DNA of 64,000 nucleotides from Gammaproteobacteria bacterium (GTDB lineage: Bacteria > Pseudomonadota > Gammaproteobacteria > Steroidobacterales > Steroidobacteraceae), in contig SCUD01000035.1 of assembly GCA_004297335.1 (NCBI GenBank), positions 24,167 to 88,166 of the forward strand. The letters run 5' to 3'. Within the stretch, counting starts at the first letter, position 1; the number at the start of each line of letters is the position of its first letter. Under the pieces are notes generated by a model that worked only from the letters and a program-made list of their open reading frames with translations, searched no databases and was not told where the DNA came from. Made by a program: the position numbers and the translations under genes. Shown here piece by piece: positions 40,789 to 48,874 of this stretch.

Positions 40789-43565
40789 TGGGATACCGCC
40801 TCCCGACCGGTGGCCGCATCGACCGGGCCCGGCCGCTGCGCTGGCGCTGGAACAAACGCGAGCTCACGGCCTTCGCTGGCGACACCATCGCCTCGGCGCT
40901 GCTCGCGAACGACATCCGCATCGTCGGCCGGAGCTTCAAGTTCCATCGCCCGCGCGGCCTGCTCGCGGCGGGCGTCGAGGAACCGAACGCACTGGTGACC
41001 CTCGGCCACGGCGCGGAGACGGACCCGAGTGCCTGCGCGACGATGATCCCCGTTCGCGAGGGACTCGAAGTCCGCAGCCAGAATGCCTGGCCCGGCATCG
41101 GTTTCGATCTGGGGCGAATCGTCGATGCCCTGGCGCCGCTGTTTCCGGCCGGCTTCTACAACAAGACCTTCCTCTGGCCCTCATGGCATCTCTACGAGCC
41201 GTGGATCCGCCGCGCGGCCGGCCTCGGCCCGGCTCCGCGGCTGCCCGATCCTGCGCGTTACGAGACGATCAGCGCTCACTGCGACCTGCTCATCGCCGGT
41301 AGCGGGCCGGCTGGCCTCAAGGCTGCTCTCGCGGCCGCGCAGGCCGGCCTGGCGGTGATCCTCGCCGACCAGGACTGCGAGTTCGGCGGCGAACTGCTCG
41401 GCTCGCGCGAACGGATCGATGGAGCGCCGGCGATGGACTGGGTCGGGCGCGTGGTCGCCGAACTGCGCGCGGCACCGCGCGCAACCCTGCTGCCGGCGAC
41501 GACAGTATTCGGACTCTACGATCACGGTCATGCCGGCCTGCTGCAGCGTCTCAATCCGGCCAGTACTGCCGGCCAGCTGCGCCAGCGTTACTGGCGGGTG
41601 CATGCGGCGCAAACGCTCGTTGCGACCGGTGCGATCGAGCAGCCGCTGGTGTTCGAGTACAACGATCTGCCGGGCATCCTGCTGGCCGGCGCGATCCGCC
41701 GGTATGCCAACCGCCATGCCGTCGCCGCAGGCCGGCGGATCGTGTTCGCAACCAACAACGATTCGGCCTATGTCGCGGCGCTCGATCTCGCGAGCGCCGG
41801 CGTCGCGGTGCCGTTGCTGCTCGACAGCCGCGACGAAGTGCCATCCACCCTCGCCGCCGCATTGCGCGAGCAGGGCATCGAGGTCGCGGCTGGTACCGTC
41901 GTCGTGCGCGCGCAAGGCCGGCGCCGGCTGCGCGGCCTGCGAGTCGGCCGCCGGCGCGCGAACGGCAGCATCGGCGATCTGCGCGAGATCGCCTGCGATG
42001 CGCTCGGCATGTCGGGCGGCTGGGTGCCGACCGTCCATCTCTCCCGGCAGCGCAACGTCGCCACAGCGGGTGCGGCCGCCGCCGCGGCAACCGCGACGGT
42101 GGTCCGCACGCCGGCCGGCCGTGCGCGCCGGCAGTGGCTCGATTTCCAGCACGACGTCACGGTCGCTGACATCGAGCTCGCAGTGCGCGAGGGCTACGAG
42201 CACATCGAGCACGTGAAGCGCTACACCACCGCCGGCATGTCGATCGACCAGGGTCGCACGAGCAACCGCAACACAATGTTGACGGTCGCGGCGCAGACGG
42301 GCCGTGACCCGGCCGCGATCGGCACGACGACCTTCCGTCCGCCGTACACGCCGGTGACCCTCGGTGCGCTGGCCGGACGGCAGACCGGCGAGCGCTACGC
42401 CCCGCGCCGGCGGCTGCCGGCACACACGGAGCACGAGGCCCTCGGTGCGCAGTGGTGGGAGGCCGGCGGCTGGATGCGCCCGAGCTGCTACCCGCACGCC
42501 GGCGAGACCGCGCAACAGGCGATCCGGCGCGAGGCGCTTGCGGTGCGCAGTGCCGCCGGCATCTACGACGCCTCGCCGCTCGGCAAGATCGAAGTCACCG
42601 GCGCGGATGCGGGCGTATTCCTCGACCGCTTCTACTGCAACAACATGCGGACGCTGGCGCCGGGCCGGGTGCGCTATGGGCTGATGCTGAACGAGGCTGG
42701 CGTGATCATCGACGACGGCACCGTCGCGCGCCTCGACGCCGACCGCTGGCTGGTCACGACGACCAGCGGTGCGGCGGCACGCATCGGGCTGTGGCTGGAT
42801 GAATGGCGCCAGTGCGAGTGGCCGGAGCTCGAGGTCTGCGTCACGCCGATCACCGCACAGTGGGCGACCGTCGCGCTCTCGGGTCCGCGCGCGCGCGCTA
42901 TCCTCGCCCGGCTCGGGCCCGATTTCCCGATTGATGGCGAGTCGCTACCGCATCTCTCGGTGCGCGAGGGTCGCCTCGCCGGAGTGCCGGCCAGACTTTA
43001 CCGGGTGAGCTACTCCGGCGAGCTCGGCTACGAACTCAACGTGCCGGCGCGCTGCGGCGCCGCGCTGTGGCGCCGGCTGCTGGCAGCGGGCGCCGATGCC
43101 GGCATCACACCGTACGGCATCGAGACGGTGCTGTTGCTGCGCCTCGAAAAGGGCTTCCTGCACGTTGGCGTGGACACCGACGGGACGACCGCGCCCGCTG
43201 ACGTCGGCTGGGGAGAAATCGCGGCGAAGAAGAACGCTGATTTCATCGGCCGGCGCTCGCTCACGCGCGCCGACAACCGGCGCGCGGATCGCCTGCAGCT
43301 GGTCGGGTTGACGGGGACGGATGCCGGAGTGCTCGTGCCCGGCGCACACCTGCGCCTGGCCGGTACCCGCGAAGGCAGCGACGGCTGGGTGACCTCGGCC
43401 GCGGTGTCGCCGGTGCTCGGGCGTCCGATTGCGCTCGCGCTCCTGCGCGGCGGCCACGCTCGCCGCGGCGAGCGAGTGGCGGTGCACGATCTCGACCGCC
43501 AGTGCACGGCCGAAGTCGTCGCAGCGCCCTTCTACGACCCGCAGGGAGTACGCCTGCATGCCTGA
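40788..43565 (+). CDS. soxA: Sarcosine oxidase, alpha subunit
   Basis: A 925-residue chain, slightly short of the usual ~965-1000. In order there is a Fer2-like N-terminal domain with 'LTAFAGDTIASALLANDIR', then an NAD/FAD pyridine-oxidoreductase fold with 'LLIAGSGPAGLKAALAAAQAG' near residue 170. The C-terminal half is a GcvT folate-binding domain ('GVIIDDGTVARL', 'LEKGFLHVGVDTDGTTAPAD'). It binds NAD and tetrahydrofolate and accepts the methyl group. It starts at the last base of the soxB stop, and the soxG ATG lies 8 bp inside its 3' end, so all three genes are translationally coupled. Confidence 0.93.
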   Translation: MGYRLPTGGRIDRARPLRWRWNKRELTAFAGDTIASALLANDIRIVGRSFKFHRPRGLLAAGVEEPNALVTLGHGAETDPSACATMIPVREGLEVRSQNAWPGIGFDLGRIVDALAPLFPAGFYNKTFLWPSWHLYEPWIRRAAGLGPAPRLPDPARYETISAHCDLLIAGSGPAGLKAALAAAQAGLAVILADQDCEFGGELLGSRERIDGAPAMDWVGRVVAELRAAPRATLLPATTVFGLYDHGHAGLLQRLNPASTAGQLRQRYWRVHAAQTLVATGAIEQPLVFEYNDLPGILLAGAIRRYANRHAVAAGRRIVFATNNDSAYVAALDLASAGVAVPLLLDSRDEVPSTLAAALREQGIEVAAGTVVVRAQGRRRLRGLRVGRRRANGSIGDLREIACDALGMSGGWVPTVHLSRQRNVATAGAAAAAATATVVRTPAGRARRQWLDFQHDVTVADIELAVREGYEHIEHVKRYTTAGMSIDQGRTSNRNTMLTVAAQTGRDPAAIGTTTFRPPYTPVTLGALAGRQTGERYAPRRRLPAHTEHEALGAQWWEAGGWMRPSCYPHAGETAQQAIRREALAVRSAAGIYDASPLGKIEVTGADAGVFLDRFYCNNMRTLAPGRVRYGLMLNEAGVIIDDGTVARLDADRWLVTTTSGAAARIGLWLDEWRQCEWPELEVCVTPITAQWATVALSGPRARAILARLGPDFPIDGESLPHLSVREGRLAGVPARLYRVSYSGELGYELNVPARCGAALWRRLLAAGADAGITPYGIETVLLLRLEKGFLHVGVDTDGTTAPADVGWGEIAAKKNADFIGRRSLTRADNRRADRLQLVGLTGTDAGVLVPGAHLRLAGTREGSDGWVTSAAVSPVLGRPIALALLRGGHARRGERVAVHDLDRQCTAEVVAAPFYDPQGVRLHA

Positions 43566-44139
43566 GGTCGCCCCGCTGGAACCGCAACCGGTCCTGCCGC
43601 CGGGCACCCTGACCCTGTCGCCGCGCCTGCGACTGACAGTGCCACCGCCGCTCGCCTGGGTGCGGCTGCAGCTCTCCGCCCGCGAGCTGGCCGCGGCACC
43701 AGCCGCACTCCGGGTGGGCGGCATACCGCTGCCGGACCGGATCAACCGCTGGGCCGGGCCAATCCCCGTGATCTGCCGGATCGCGCCGGATCTCTGGATG
43801 CTGCAGGCAAGCGGCATGGAGCCGGCGCGGCTCGTGGCGATGACCGCCACCGCCTGCACCGGGCGTGCCGGCGCGATCACCGACCTGTCGGATGCGCTGG
43901 CCACGATCGCGCTCACCGGCGATGACGCGACTGCGCTGCTCGCCCGCGGCTGTGGCCTGGACCTGTCGCCCGCCGCGTTTCCGCCGGATGCCTGCACCCG
44001 AACACGGTTCGCGCAGCTCGCGGTGCTCGTCCGACGCACAGCCATCGATGGTTACGAGCTGACCGTGGAGGCGTCGGCGGCGCGCTGGCTGTACGATTGG
44101 CTCGTCGATGCGGCCGCCGGCCTCGACCACAGGGAGTGA
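43558..44139 (+). CDS. soxG: Sarcosine oxidase, gamma subunit
   Basis: From the ATG at 43558 ('MPEVAPLEPQ') the 193-residue protein has 'LSPRLRLTVPPPLAWVRLQL' and 'DLWMLQASGMEPA', then 'DLSDALATIALTGDDATALL' and a C-terminal 'GYELTVEASAARWLYDWLVD'. This is the GcvT-like small subunit fold of SoxG. It overlaps soxA by 8 bp in a different frame. The track start at 43429 is inside soxA and is a shadow. It stabilises the alpha/beta complex. purU begins 7 bp after its stop with its SD inside the soxG end. Confidence 0.9.
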   Translation: MPEVAPLEPQPVLPPGTLTLSPRLRLTVPPPLAWVRLQLSARELAAAPAALRVGGIPLPDRINRWAGPIPVICRIAPDLWMLQASGMEPARLVAMTATACTGRAGAITDLSDALATIALTGDDATALLARGCGLDLSPAAFPPDACTRTRFAQLAVLVRRTAIDGYELTVEASAARWLYDWLVDAAAGLDHRE

Positions 44140-44145
44140 ACCGAT

Positions 44146-45009
44146 TTGCAGCCACCAAGCTATGTGTTGACCACCTCGACCCCGGACACGACCGGCATTG
44201 TCGCGGCGATCACCGGCTTCCTGGCCGAGCGCGGCGCGCTGATCACCGAGACTCAGCATTTCCGCGATCCGCCGGGCAACCGCTCGTACCTGCGCGCAGT
44301 GTTCCAGGACGCGGGGACCGGCCAGTTGCCCGGCCCGGCCGGCTTTGCGACCGCCTTCAGCCCAACCGCCGCGCGCTTCGGCATGGACTGGCAGCTGCAT
44401 GAAGCCGCCCGCCGCTGCCGAATGCTGATCGCCGTCTCGCGCCAGGGTCACTGCCTGAACAGCATGCTGAACCGCTGGCACAGCGGCACGCTGCCGGTCG
44501 ACGTCGCCGGCGTGGTATCGAACCACGACGACCAGCGCCGGCTCACCGAGTGGTACGGCCTGCCCTACCACTGCCTGCCGATCGGGCCCGATGGCAAGCT
44601 GGCGCAGGAAGCCCGGCTCCTCGAACTGTTCGAGTCGACCGGTGCGGAACTGCTGGTGCTCGCGCGCTACATGCAGGTGCTGTCCGCCGCGGCCTGCCGA
44701 CTCCTCGCCGGCCGCGCAATCAACATCCACCATTCCTTCCTGCCCGGCTTCAAGGGCGCGCGACCCTATCACCAGGCCTACGAGCGCGGCGTCAAGCTGA
44801 TCGGCGCGACCGCGCACTACGTGACCGAGGATCTCGACGACGGCCCGATCATTGAACAGGAAGTGGAGCGCGTGAACCACAACATGGACCCTGAGGAGCT
44901 GACCAGCATCGGTCACGACCTCGAGAGCGTGGCCCTGAATCGCGCGGTCCGCTGGCACGCGGAGCGCCGCATATTCGTGCACGGCAACCGGACCGTCGTG
45001 CTGCGCTGA
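44146..45009 (+). CDS. purU: Formyltetrahydrofolate deformylase
   Basis: A 287-residue protein beginning at a TTG with AGGGAG about 9 nt upstream. An N-terminal ACT domain ('LTTSTPDTTGIVAAITGFLA') is followed by the formyltransferase-like domain with 'CLNSMLNRWHSGTLPVDVAG', 'NIHHSFLPGFKGARPYHQAY' and 'GVKLIGATAHYVTEDLDDGP', which hold the catalytic Asn/His/Asp. It splits 10-formyl-THF into formate and THF. After soxBAG it relieves the C1-folate load produced by sarcosine oxidation, a gene pair seen in many sarcosine and glycine-betaine clusters. It has no gene downstream on the same transcript before the palindrome at 45033. Confidence 0.92.
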   Translation: MQPPSYVLTTSTPDTTGIVAAITGFLAERGALITETQHFRDPPGNRSYLRAVFQDAGTGQLPGPAGFATAFSPTAARFGMDWQLHEAARRCRMLIAVSRQGHCLNSMLNRWHSGTLPVDVAGVVSNHDDQRRLTEWYGLPYHCLPIGPDGKLAQEARLLELFESTGAELLVLARYMQVLSAAACRLLAGRAINIHHSFLPGFKGARPYHQAYERGVKLIGATAHYVTEDLDDGPIIEQEVERVNHNMDPEELTSIGHDLESVALNRAVRWHAERRIFVHGNRTVVLR

Positions 45010-45032
45010 GCTGACCGGCTTCCGGAGGCCTG

Positions 45033-45050
45033 TCAATACACCTGTATTGA
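45033..45050. promoter_or_regulatory. Inverted repeat TCAATACA-CC-TGTATTGA upstream of M20 gene
   Basis: Perfect 8-bp arms with a 2-bp spacer, 68 bp before the M20 start. It shares ATACAC with the palindrome before soxB. It is a probable operator for a dimeric helix-turn-helix regulator, perhaps the TetR protein encoded at 38834. Confidence 0.5.
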
Positions 45051-45117
45051 CCCCTGCCGGGAGCATCCGCGGGCCAAGATCAGGCATGATGCAATGTCCG
45101 CTGAACGGAGATTGCCG

Positions 45118-46428
45118 ATGTCCACGACCGTCCGCCTGCTTACCCTCACCCTGCTCGCCAGCGCCACGGCACTCGCGGACGAAGCACCGCCCGGTGACGC
45201 CGCTGCGCTCGCCGCCGAGGTCGCCGCTCCGGTCCTCGCCTGGCGCCGCGACCTCCACGAGCATCCCGAGCTCGGCAACCGTGAGTTCCGCACCGCGAAA
45301 CTCGTTGCCGACCACCTGCGCGGGCTCGGCCTCGAGGTGCGCACCGGCATTGCCCATACCGGCGTCGTCGGCATCCTGCGTGGCGGCCGGCCGGGGCCCC
45401 GGCTGGCGCTGCGCGCGGACATGGACGCACTGCCGGTCACGGAACGCGTGGACCTGCCGTTTGCCTCCCGGGTCGTCGCCGAGTACCGCGGCCAGCAGAC
45501 CGGCGTCATGCATGCCTGCGGTCACGACACTCATACGGCGATCCTGATGGGCGTTGCCCAGGCGCTCGCCTCAATTCGAGGAAAGCTTCCGGGTGAGGTC
45601 ATGTTCATCTTCCAGCCGGCCGAGGAAGGAGCGCCAGACGGCGAGGACGGCGGTGCCGCGATGATGCTGGCCGAGGGATTGTTCCAGGACTTCACACCGG
45701 ACGCAGTGCTCGGCCTGCATGTGATCGCCGGCATGCCCTCGGACACCATCGCCACCCGCGCCGGTCCGTTCATGGCCGCGGGCGATTCCTTCAGCATCCG
45801 GGTGATCGGGCGCCAGAGCCACGGCTCGCGCCCATGGAGCGGTATCGATCCGATCGTCGCCGCGGCCGAAATCATCACCAGCGCACAGACCGTGGTCAGC
45901 CGCCAAGTGGACCTCACGCGTGCACCGGTGGTGCTGTCCTTCGGCGCCATCCACGGTGGTATCCGCTCCAATATCATCCCGGACTCGGTCGAACTGATCG
46001 GCACGATCCGCACCTTCGAGCCGGACATGCGCGACAAGGTCTTCGCAGGACTGAAGAGCGTGGCCGAACACGTCGCGGCCGCCCATGGCGCCAGGGTCGA
46101 GACGAAGATACCGGACGAGCAGGGCTACCCGGTAACCCGCAACGATCCGGCACTGACGGCGCGCCTGCGGCCAAGCCTGGCCCGCGCCGCCGGCGGCCGG
46201 CTGATCGAAATCCCGCCGATCACGGGTTCCGAGGACTTCAGCTTCTACGGGCAGCATGCTCCCGCGCTCTTCTTCTTCGTCGGCGCCACGCCACCCGGTC
46301 CGGACGCAGCGTCCGCGCCAACGAATCACTCTCCGGAGTTCTTCGTCGACGAGGCAGCGCTGCCGCTGGGTACCCGGGCGCTGCTGCAGGCCTCCCTCGA
46401 CTTCCTGGCCGGCGCCGGCACCGACTGA
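45118..46428 (+). CDS. Exported M20 amidohydrolase/peptidase
   Basis: The ATG at 45118 has CGGAG 7 nt upstream and opens a signal peptide ('TTVRLLTLTLLASATALADE'). The earlier ATG at 45094 would precede this and is rejected. The 436-residue protein has the M20D zinc motifs 'HEHPELGNREF', 'LRADMDALPV', 'MHACGHDTHTA' and 'FQPAEEGAPDG'. The dimerisation domain follows around 'DSFSIRVIGRQSHGSRPWSG'. The family cleaves N-acyl amino acids, hippurate or related amides. With a signal peptide this copy would act in the periplasm. It follows purU by 108 bp, and the TCAATACA palindrome in between suggests its own control. Confidence 0.9.
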   Translation: MSTTVRLLTLTLLASATALADEAPPGDAAALAAEVAAPVLAWRRDLHEHPELGNREFRTAKLVADHLRGLGLEVRTGIAHTGVVGILRGGRPGPRLALRADMDALPVTERVDLPFASRVVAEYRGQQTGVMHACGHDTHTAILMGVAQALASIRGKLPGEVMFIFQPAEEGAPDGEDGGAAMMLAEGLFQDFTPDAVLGLHVIAGMPSDTIATRAGPFMAAGDSFSIRVIGRQSHGSRPWSGIDPIVAAAEIITSAQTVVSRQVDLTRAPVVLSFGAIHGGIRSNIIPDSVELIGTIRTFEPDMRDKVFAGLKSVAEHVAAAHGARVETKIPDEQGYPVTRNDPALTARLRPSLARAAGGRLIEIPPITGSEDFSFYGQHAPALFFFVGATPPGPDAASAPTNHSPEFFVDEAALPLGTRALLQASLDFLAGAGTD

Positions 46429-46454
46429 ACCGCACCCGGCCGACCGCCGGCCAG

Positions 46455-47312
46455 CTACAGCGGGTCGGCCGCGAAGGTGTCGCAGCGCGCCGGATCGCCG
46501 CTCTCGAAACCAGCCCGGAACCAGCGCACGCGCTGGGCTGCTGAGCCATGACTGAAGGCATCCGGCACAACAGCTCCCTGCGACTGCCGCTGCAAAGTGT
46601 CATCGCCGATGGCGGTAGCTGTGTTGAGCGCCTCCTCGACATCGCCCGCTTCCAGCCAGGCGTGGCGCCGCTCGGCGTGGTAAGCCCACAGGCCGGCGTA
46701 GCAGTCCGCCTGCAACTCCTGGCGCACCAGCAGGCCGCCATCGCCCTCGACCTGTGCGCCCCGGCGGCGCGCATCGTTGACGCGGCCCGCCACGCCGGTC
46801 AGCGTCTGCACATGGTGGCCGACCTCGTGGGCGATCACGTAGGCCTCGGCAAAATCGCCGCCTCCACCCAGCCGGCCTTCCATCTGCTGGAAAAAGCCGA
46901 GGTCAATGTAGACCTTCTGGTCGCCCGGGCAATAGAACGGCCCGGCTGCCGCCGACGCTCCACCGCAGGCCGAGTCCACCTGGCCGCTGAACAACACCAG
47001 CGTTGGCGGCTGGTATTCCTGGCCGCTGGCCGTGAAGATCGCGCTCCAGACGTCCTCGGTCTCGCCGAGGATGCTGGCGACGAACTGCGCGGCCTCGTCA
47101 TCGCCCGGTGGAGCCGCCGTTCCGTCCGCCGGCGGCGCGGAAGTCTGCTGCATCTGGGCTACGAGTCCGAGCATCTCGAGCGGGTTCCTGCCGAGCAGCA
47201 GGCCGATCACGATCACCGCGCCGATTCCGCCCAGGCCGAGCTTCAGGCCGCCCCCTGCCATGCCCCGACGATCCTCGACGTTCGTGCTGCGTCGTGCGTT
47301 GCGCCATTTCAT
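46455..47312 (-). CDS. ypfJ: YpfJ-family neutral zinc metallopeptidase
   Basis: From the ATG at 47312 ('MKWRNARRSTNVEDRRG') this is a 285-residue KPN_00456/YpfJ protein. An N-terminal membrane segment ('LGLGGIGAVIVIGLLLG') is followed by a periplasmic domain. Its zinc motif HEXXH occurs in 'YVIAHEVGHHVQTLTG', the third ligand region is in 'LRQELQADCYAGLWAYHAE', and a Cys pair occurs around 'ACGGASAAAGPFYCPGDQ'. It is widely conserved in proteobacteria, but its substrate is unknown. It converges on the M20 gene and is divergent from the transporter over about 127 bp. Confidence 0.9.
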   Translation of the reverse strand: MKWRNARRSTNVEDRRGMAGGGLKLGLGGIGAVIVIGLLLGRNPLEMLGLVAQMQQTSAPPADGTAAPPGDDEAAQFVASILGETEDVWSAIFTASGQEYQPPTLVLFSGQVDSACGGASAAAGPFYCPGDQKVYIDLGFFQQMEGRLGGGGDFAEAYVIAHEVGHHVQTLTGVAGRVNDARRRGAQVEGDGGLLVRQELQADCYAGLWAYHAERRHAWLEAGDVEEALNTATAIGDDTLQRQSQGAVVPDAFSHGSAAQRVRWFRAGFESGDPARCDTFAADPL

Positions 47313-47439
47313 CGAGTTGCCTCTCCGGGCTGCCGGATGGCGCATTGTCCCCTGATTTCACCTTCGCCGCGACACTGCAGACACGCGCGCCGATTCTCGG
47401 CTACGCTGGCAAGGTAACACCGGACTGCGCGGAGCTGGC

Positions 47440-48798
47440 ATGGCTGAAAAAGTCGAAACCTGGTCCTCGCACCTGGCCTTCTATCTCTGCGTGGCCGGGG
47501 CAGCCGTCGGCCTGGGATCGCTGTGGCGTTTCCCGTTTCTCGCCGGCCAGTACGGCGGCGGCCTGTTCGTCCTCGTGTTCGTACTGGCCTGCGTGTTGAT
47601 CGCCGTGCCACTGTTGACCGCGGAGTTCATGCTCGGCCGGCGCGGTGGGCCGAACGTCCCGGCCGCGGCCGGCCGGGTCGCCACCGCGGCCGGCCGCTCC
47701 CCGCGCTGGGCTGCGATCGGGACCCTTGGCACGCTCGCGATGCTGCTGATCATGAGCTACTACACGGTGATCGGCGGCTGGGTATTCGCCTACGTCGGCG
47801 CCTATGCCTCGGGTGCTGCGGCAGGACTCGACTCCGCCGAGCTCGCCGCCCGCTTCGCGGCGCTGCTGGCCGATCCCTGGCGGCTCGCGTTCTGGCACGC
47901 ACTGTTCATGCTGGCGACCGTGGCGATTTCGATCGCCGGCCTGCATCGCGGCATCGAGCGCGCGAACGAAGTGATGCTGCCGGGCCTGTTCGGCATCCTG
48001 ATCGGCCTCGCCGCCTACGCGCTCAGCCAGGGCGACGCGCACGCGGCCATCGCCTTCCTGACTCACGTCGATCTGTCGCAGCTCAGCGGCGAGCTGGTGC
48101 TGGCCGCCGTGGGCCAGGCGTTCTTCGCGACCGGCGTCGGCATGGCGATCATGATGGCCTATGGCAGCCACGTGACCGCGGACGAGTCGCTGCCACGATC
48201 GGCCGTGATCGTCGTGAGCTCGATCGTGCTCGCCTCGGTGCTCGCCAGCCTGCTGATCTTTCCGCTGGTGTTCGGCTCCGGCGTGGATCCGGCGCACGGG
48301 CCACAGCTGGCCTTCATCGTGCTGCCCTCGATCTTCGTCGACATGCCGGGCAGCACGCTGATCGGCACCCTGTTCTTCGTGCTGCTGGCCTTTGCGGCGT
48401 TGTCATCGGCGATCGCCGGCTTCGAGCCCGCCGGCGCCTGGCTGATGGAGCGCTACGACCTGCGGCGCGGCCGCGCGATCGCGCTGATTGCCGCCGCGAC
48501 CTGGCTCGCCGGCATCGGCACGGTCCTGTCCTTCAATCTCTGGCGCGAGGTGCACCCGCTCGCGGCATTCGAGCGCTTCCGGACCGCGACCATCTTCGAC
48601 CTCACCGACTTCATCGCCGCCAACCTGTTGCTGCCGGCCGGCGCCCTGTTGACCTGCATCCTGGTCGGGTGGCGCCTGGCCCGCCGGCACATCGGCACGG
48701 ACTTCGGGCGCGACGCCCGGGTCGCCACCGTACTGCTCGCACTGCTGCGCTACCTGTGCCCGCTCGCAATCGTTGGCGTTCTGGCGGGCGCGCTCTGA
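47440..48798 (+). CDS. Sodium-dependent amino-acid transporter of the NSS (SNF) family
   Basis: A 452-residue polytopic protein with about 11-12 membrane segments. TM1 has the family's sodium/substrate motif 'AAVGLGSLWRFPFLAGQYGG', as in LeuT-type bacterial NSS proteins. Later segments include 'GQAFFATGVGMAIMMAYGS' (TM6-like) and 'FVLLAFAALSSAIAGFEP'. It should import an amino acid with Na+ at the inner membrane. The substrate cannot be read from sequence. Sitting between a peptidase gene and NAD-glutamate dehydrogenase, it is a plausible feed for amino-acid catabolism. It is shorter than animal members. Confidence 0.9.
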   Translation: MAEKVETWSSHLAFYLCVAGAAVGLGSLWRFPFLAGQYGGGLFVLVFVLACVLIAVPLLTAEFMLGRRGGPNVPAAAGRVATAAGRSPRWAAIGTLGTLAMLLIMSYYTVIGGWVFAYVGAYASGAAAGLDSAELAARFAALLADPWRLAFWHALFMLATVAISIAGLHRGIERANEVMLPGLFGILIGLAAYALSQGDAHAAIAFLTHVDLSQLSGELVLAAVGQAFFATGVGMAIMMAYGSHVTADESLPRSAVIVVSSIVLASVLASLLIFPLVFGSGVDPAHGPQLAFIVLPSIFVDMPGSTLIGTLFFVLLAFAALSSAIAGFEPAGAWLMERYDLRRGRAIALIAAATWLAGIGTVLSFNLWREVHPLAAFERFRTATIFDLTDFIAANLLLPAGALLTCILVGWRLARRHIGTDFGRDARVATVLLALLRYLCPLAIVGVLAGAL

Positions 48799-48815
48799 GC
48801 CAGCGTGAGGCCGTG

Positions 48816-48821
48816 TATAAT
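48816..48821 (+). promoter_or_regulatory. -10 box TATAAT for the glutamate dehydrogenase gene
   Basis: A perfect TATAAT sits 59 bp before the glutamate dehydrogenase ATG, just after the transporter stop, in otherwise GC-rich DNA. No convincing TTGACA is found 16-18 bp upstream, so only the -10 element is claimed. Confidence 0.45.
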
Positions 48822-48874
48822 CCGCCGCACGTTTCCGGCCTCCCCGGGATGGGCCGGAAGCGCAGGGAGCACCG

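Noticed and set aside
45001-45120. Glycine or THF riboswitch upstream of the M20 gene or soxB
   Set aside because: No conserved core of these riboswitches was found. The only structure is the short TCAATACA palindrome.
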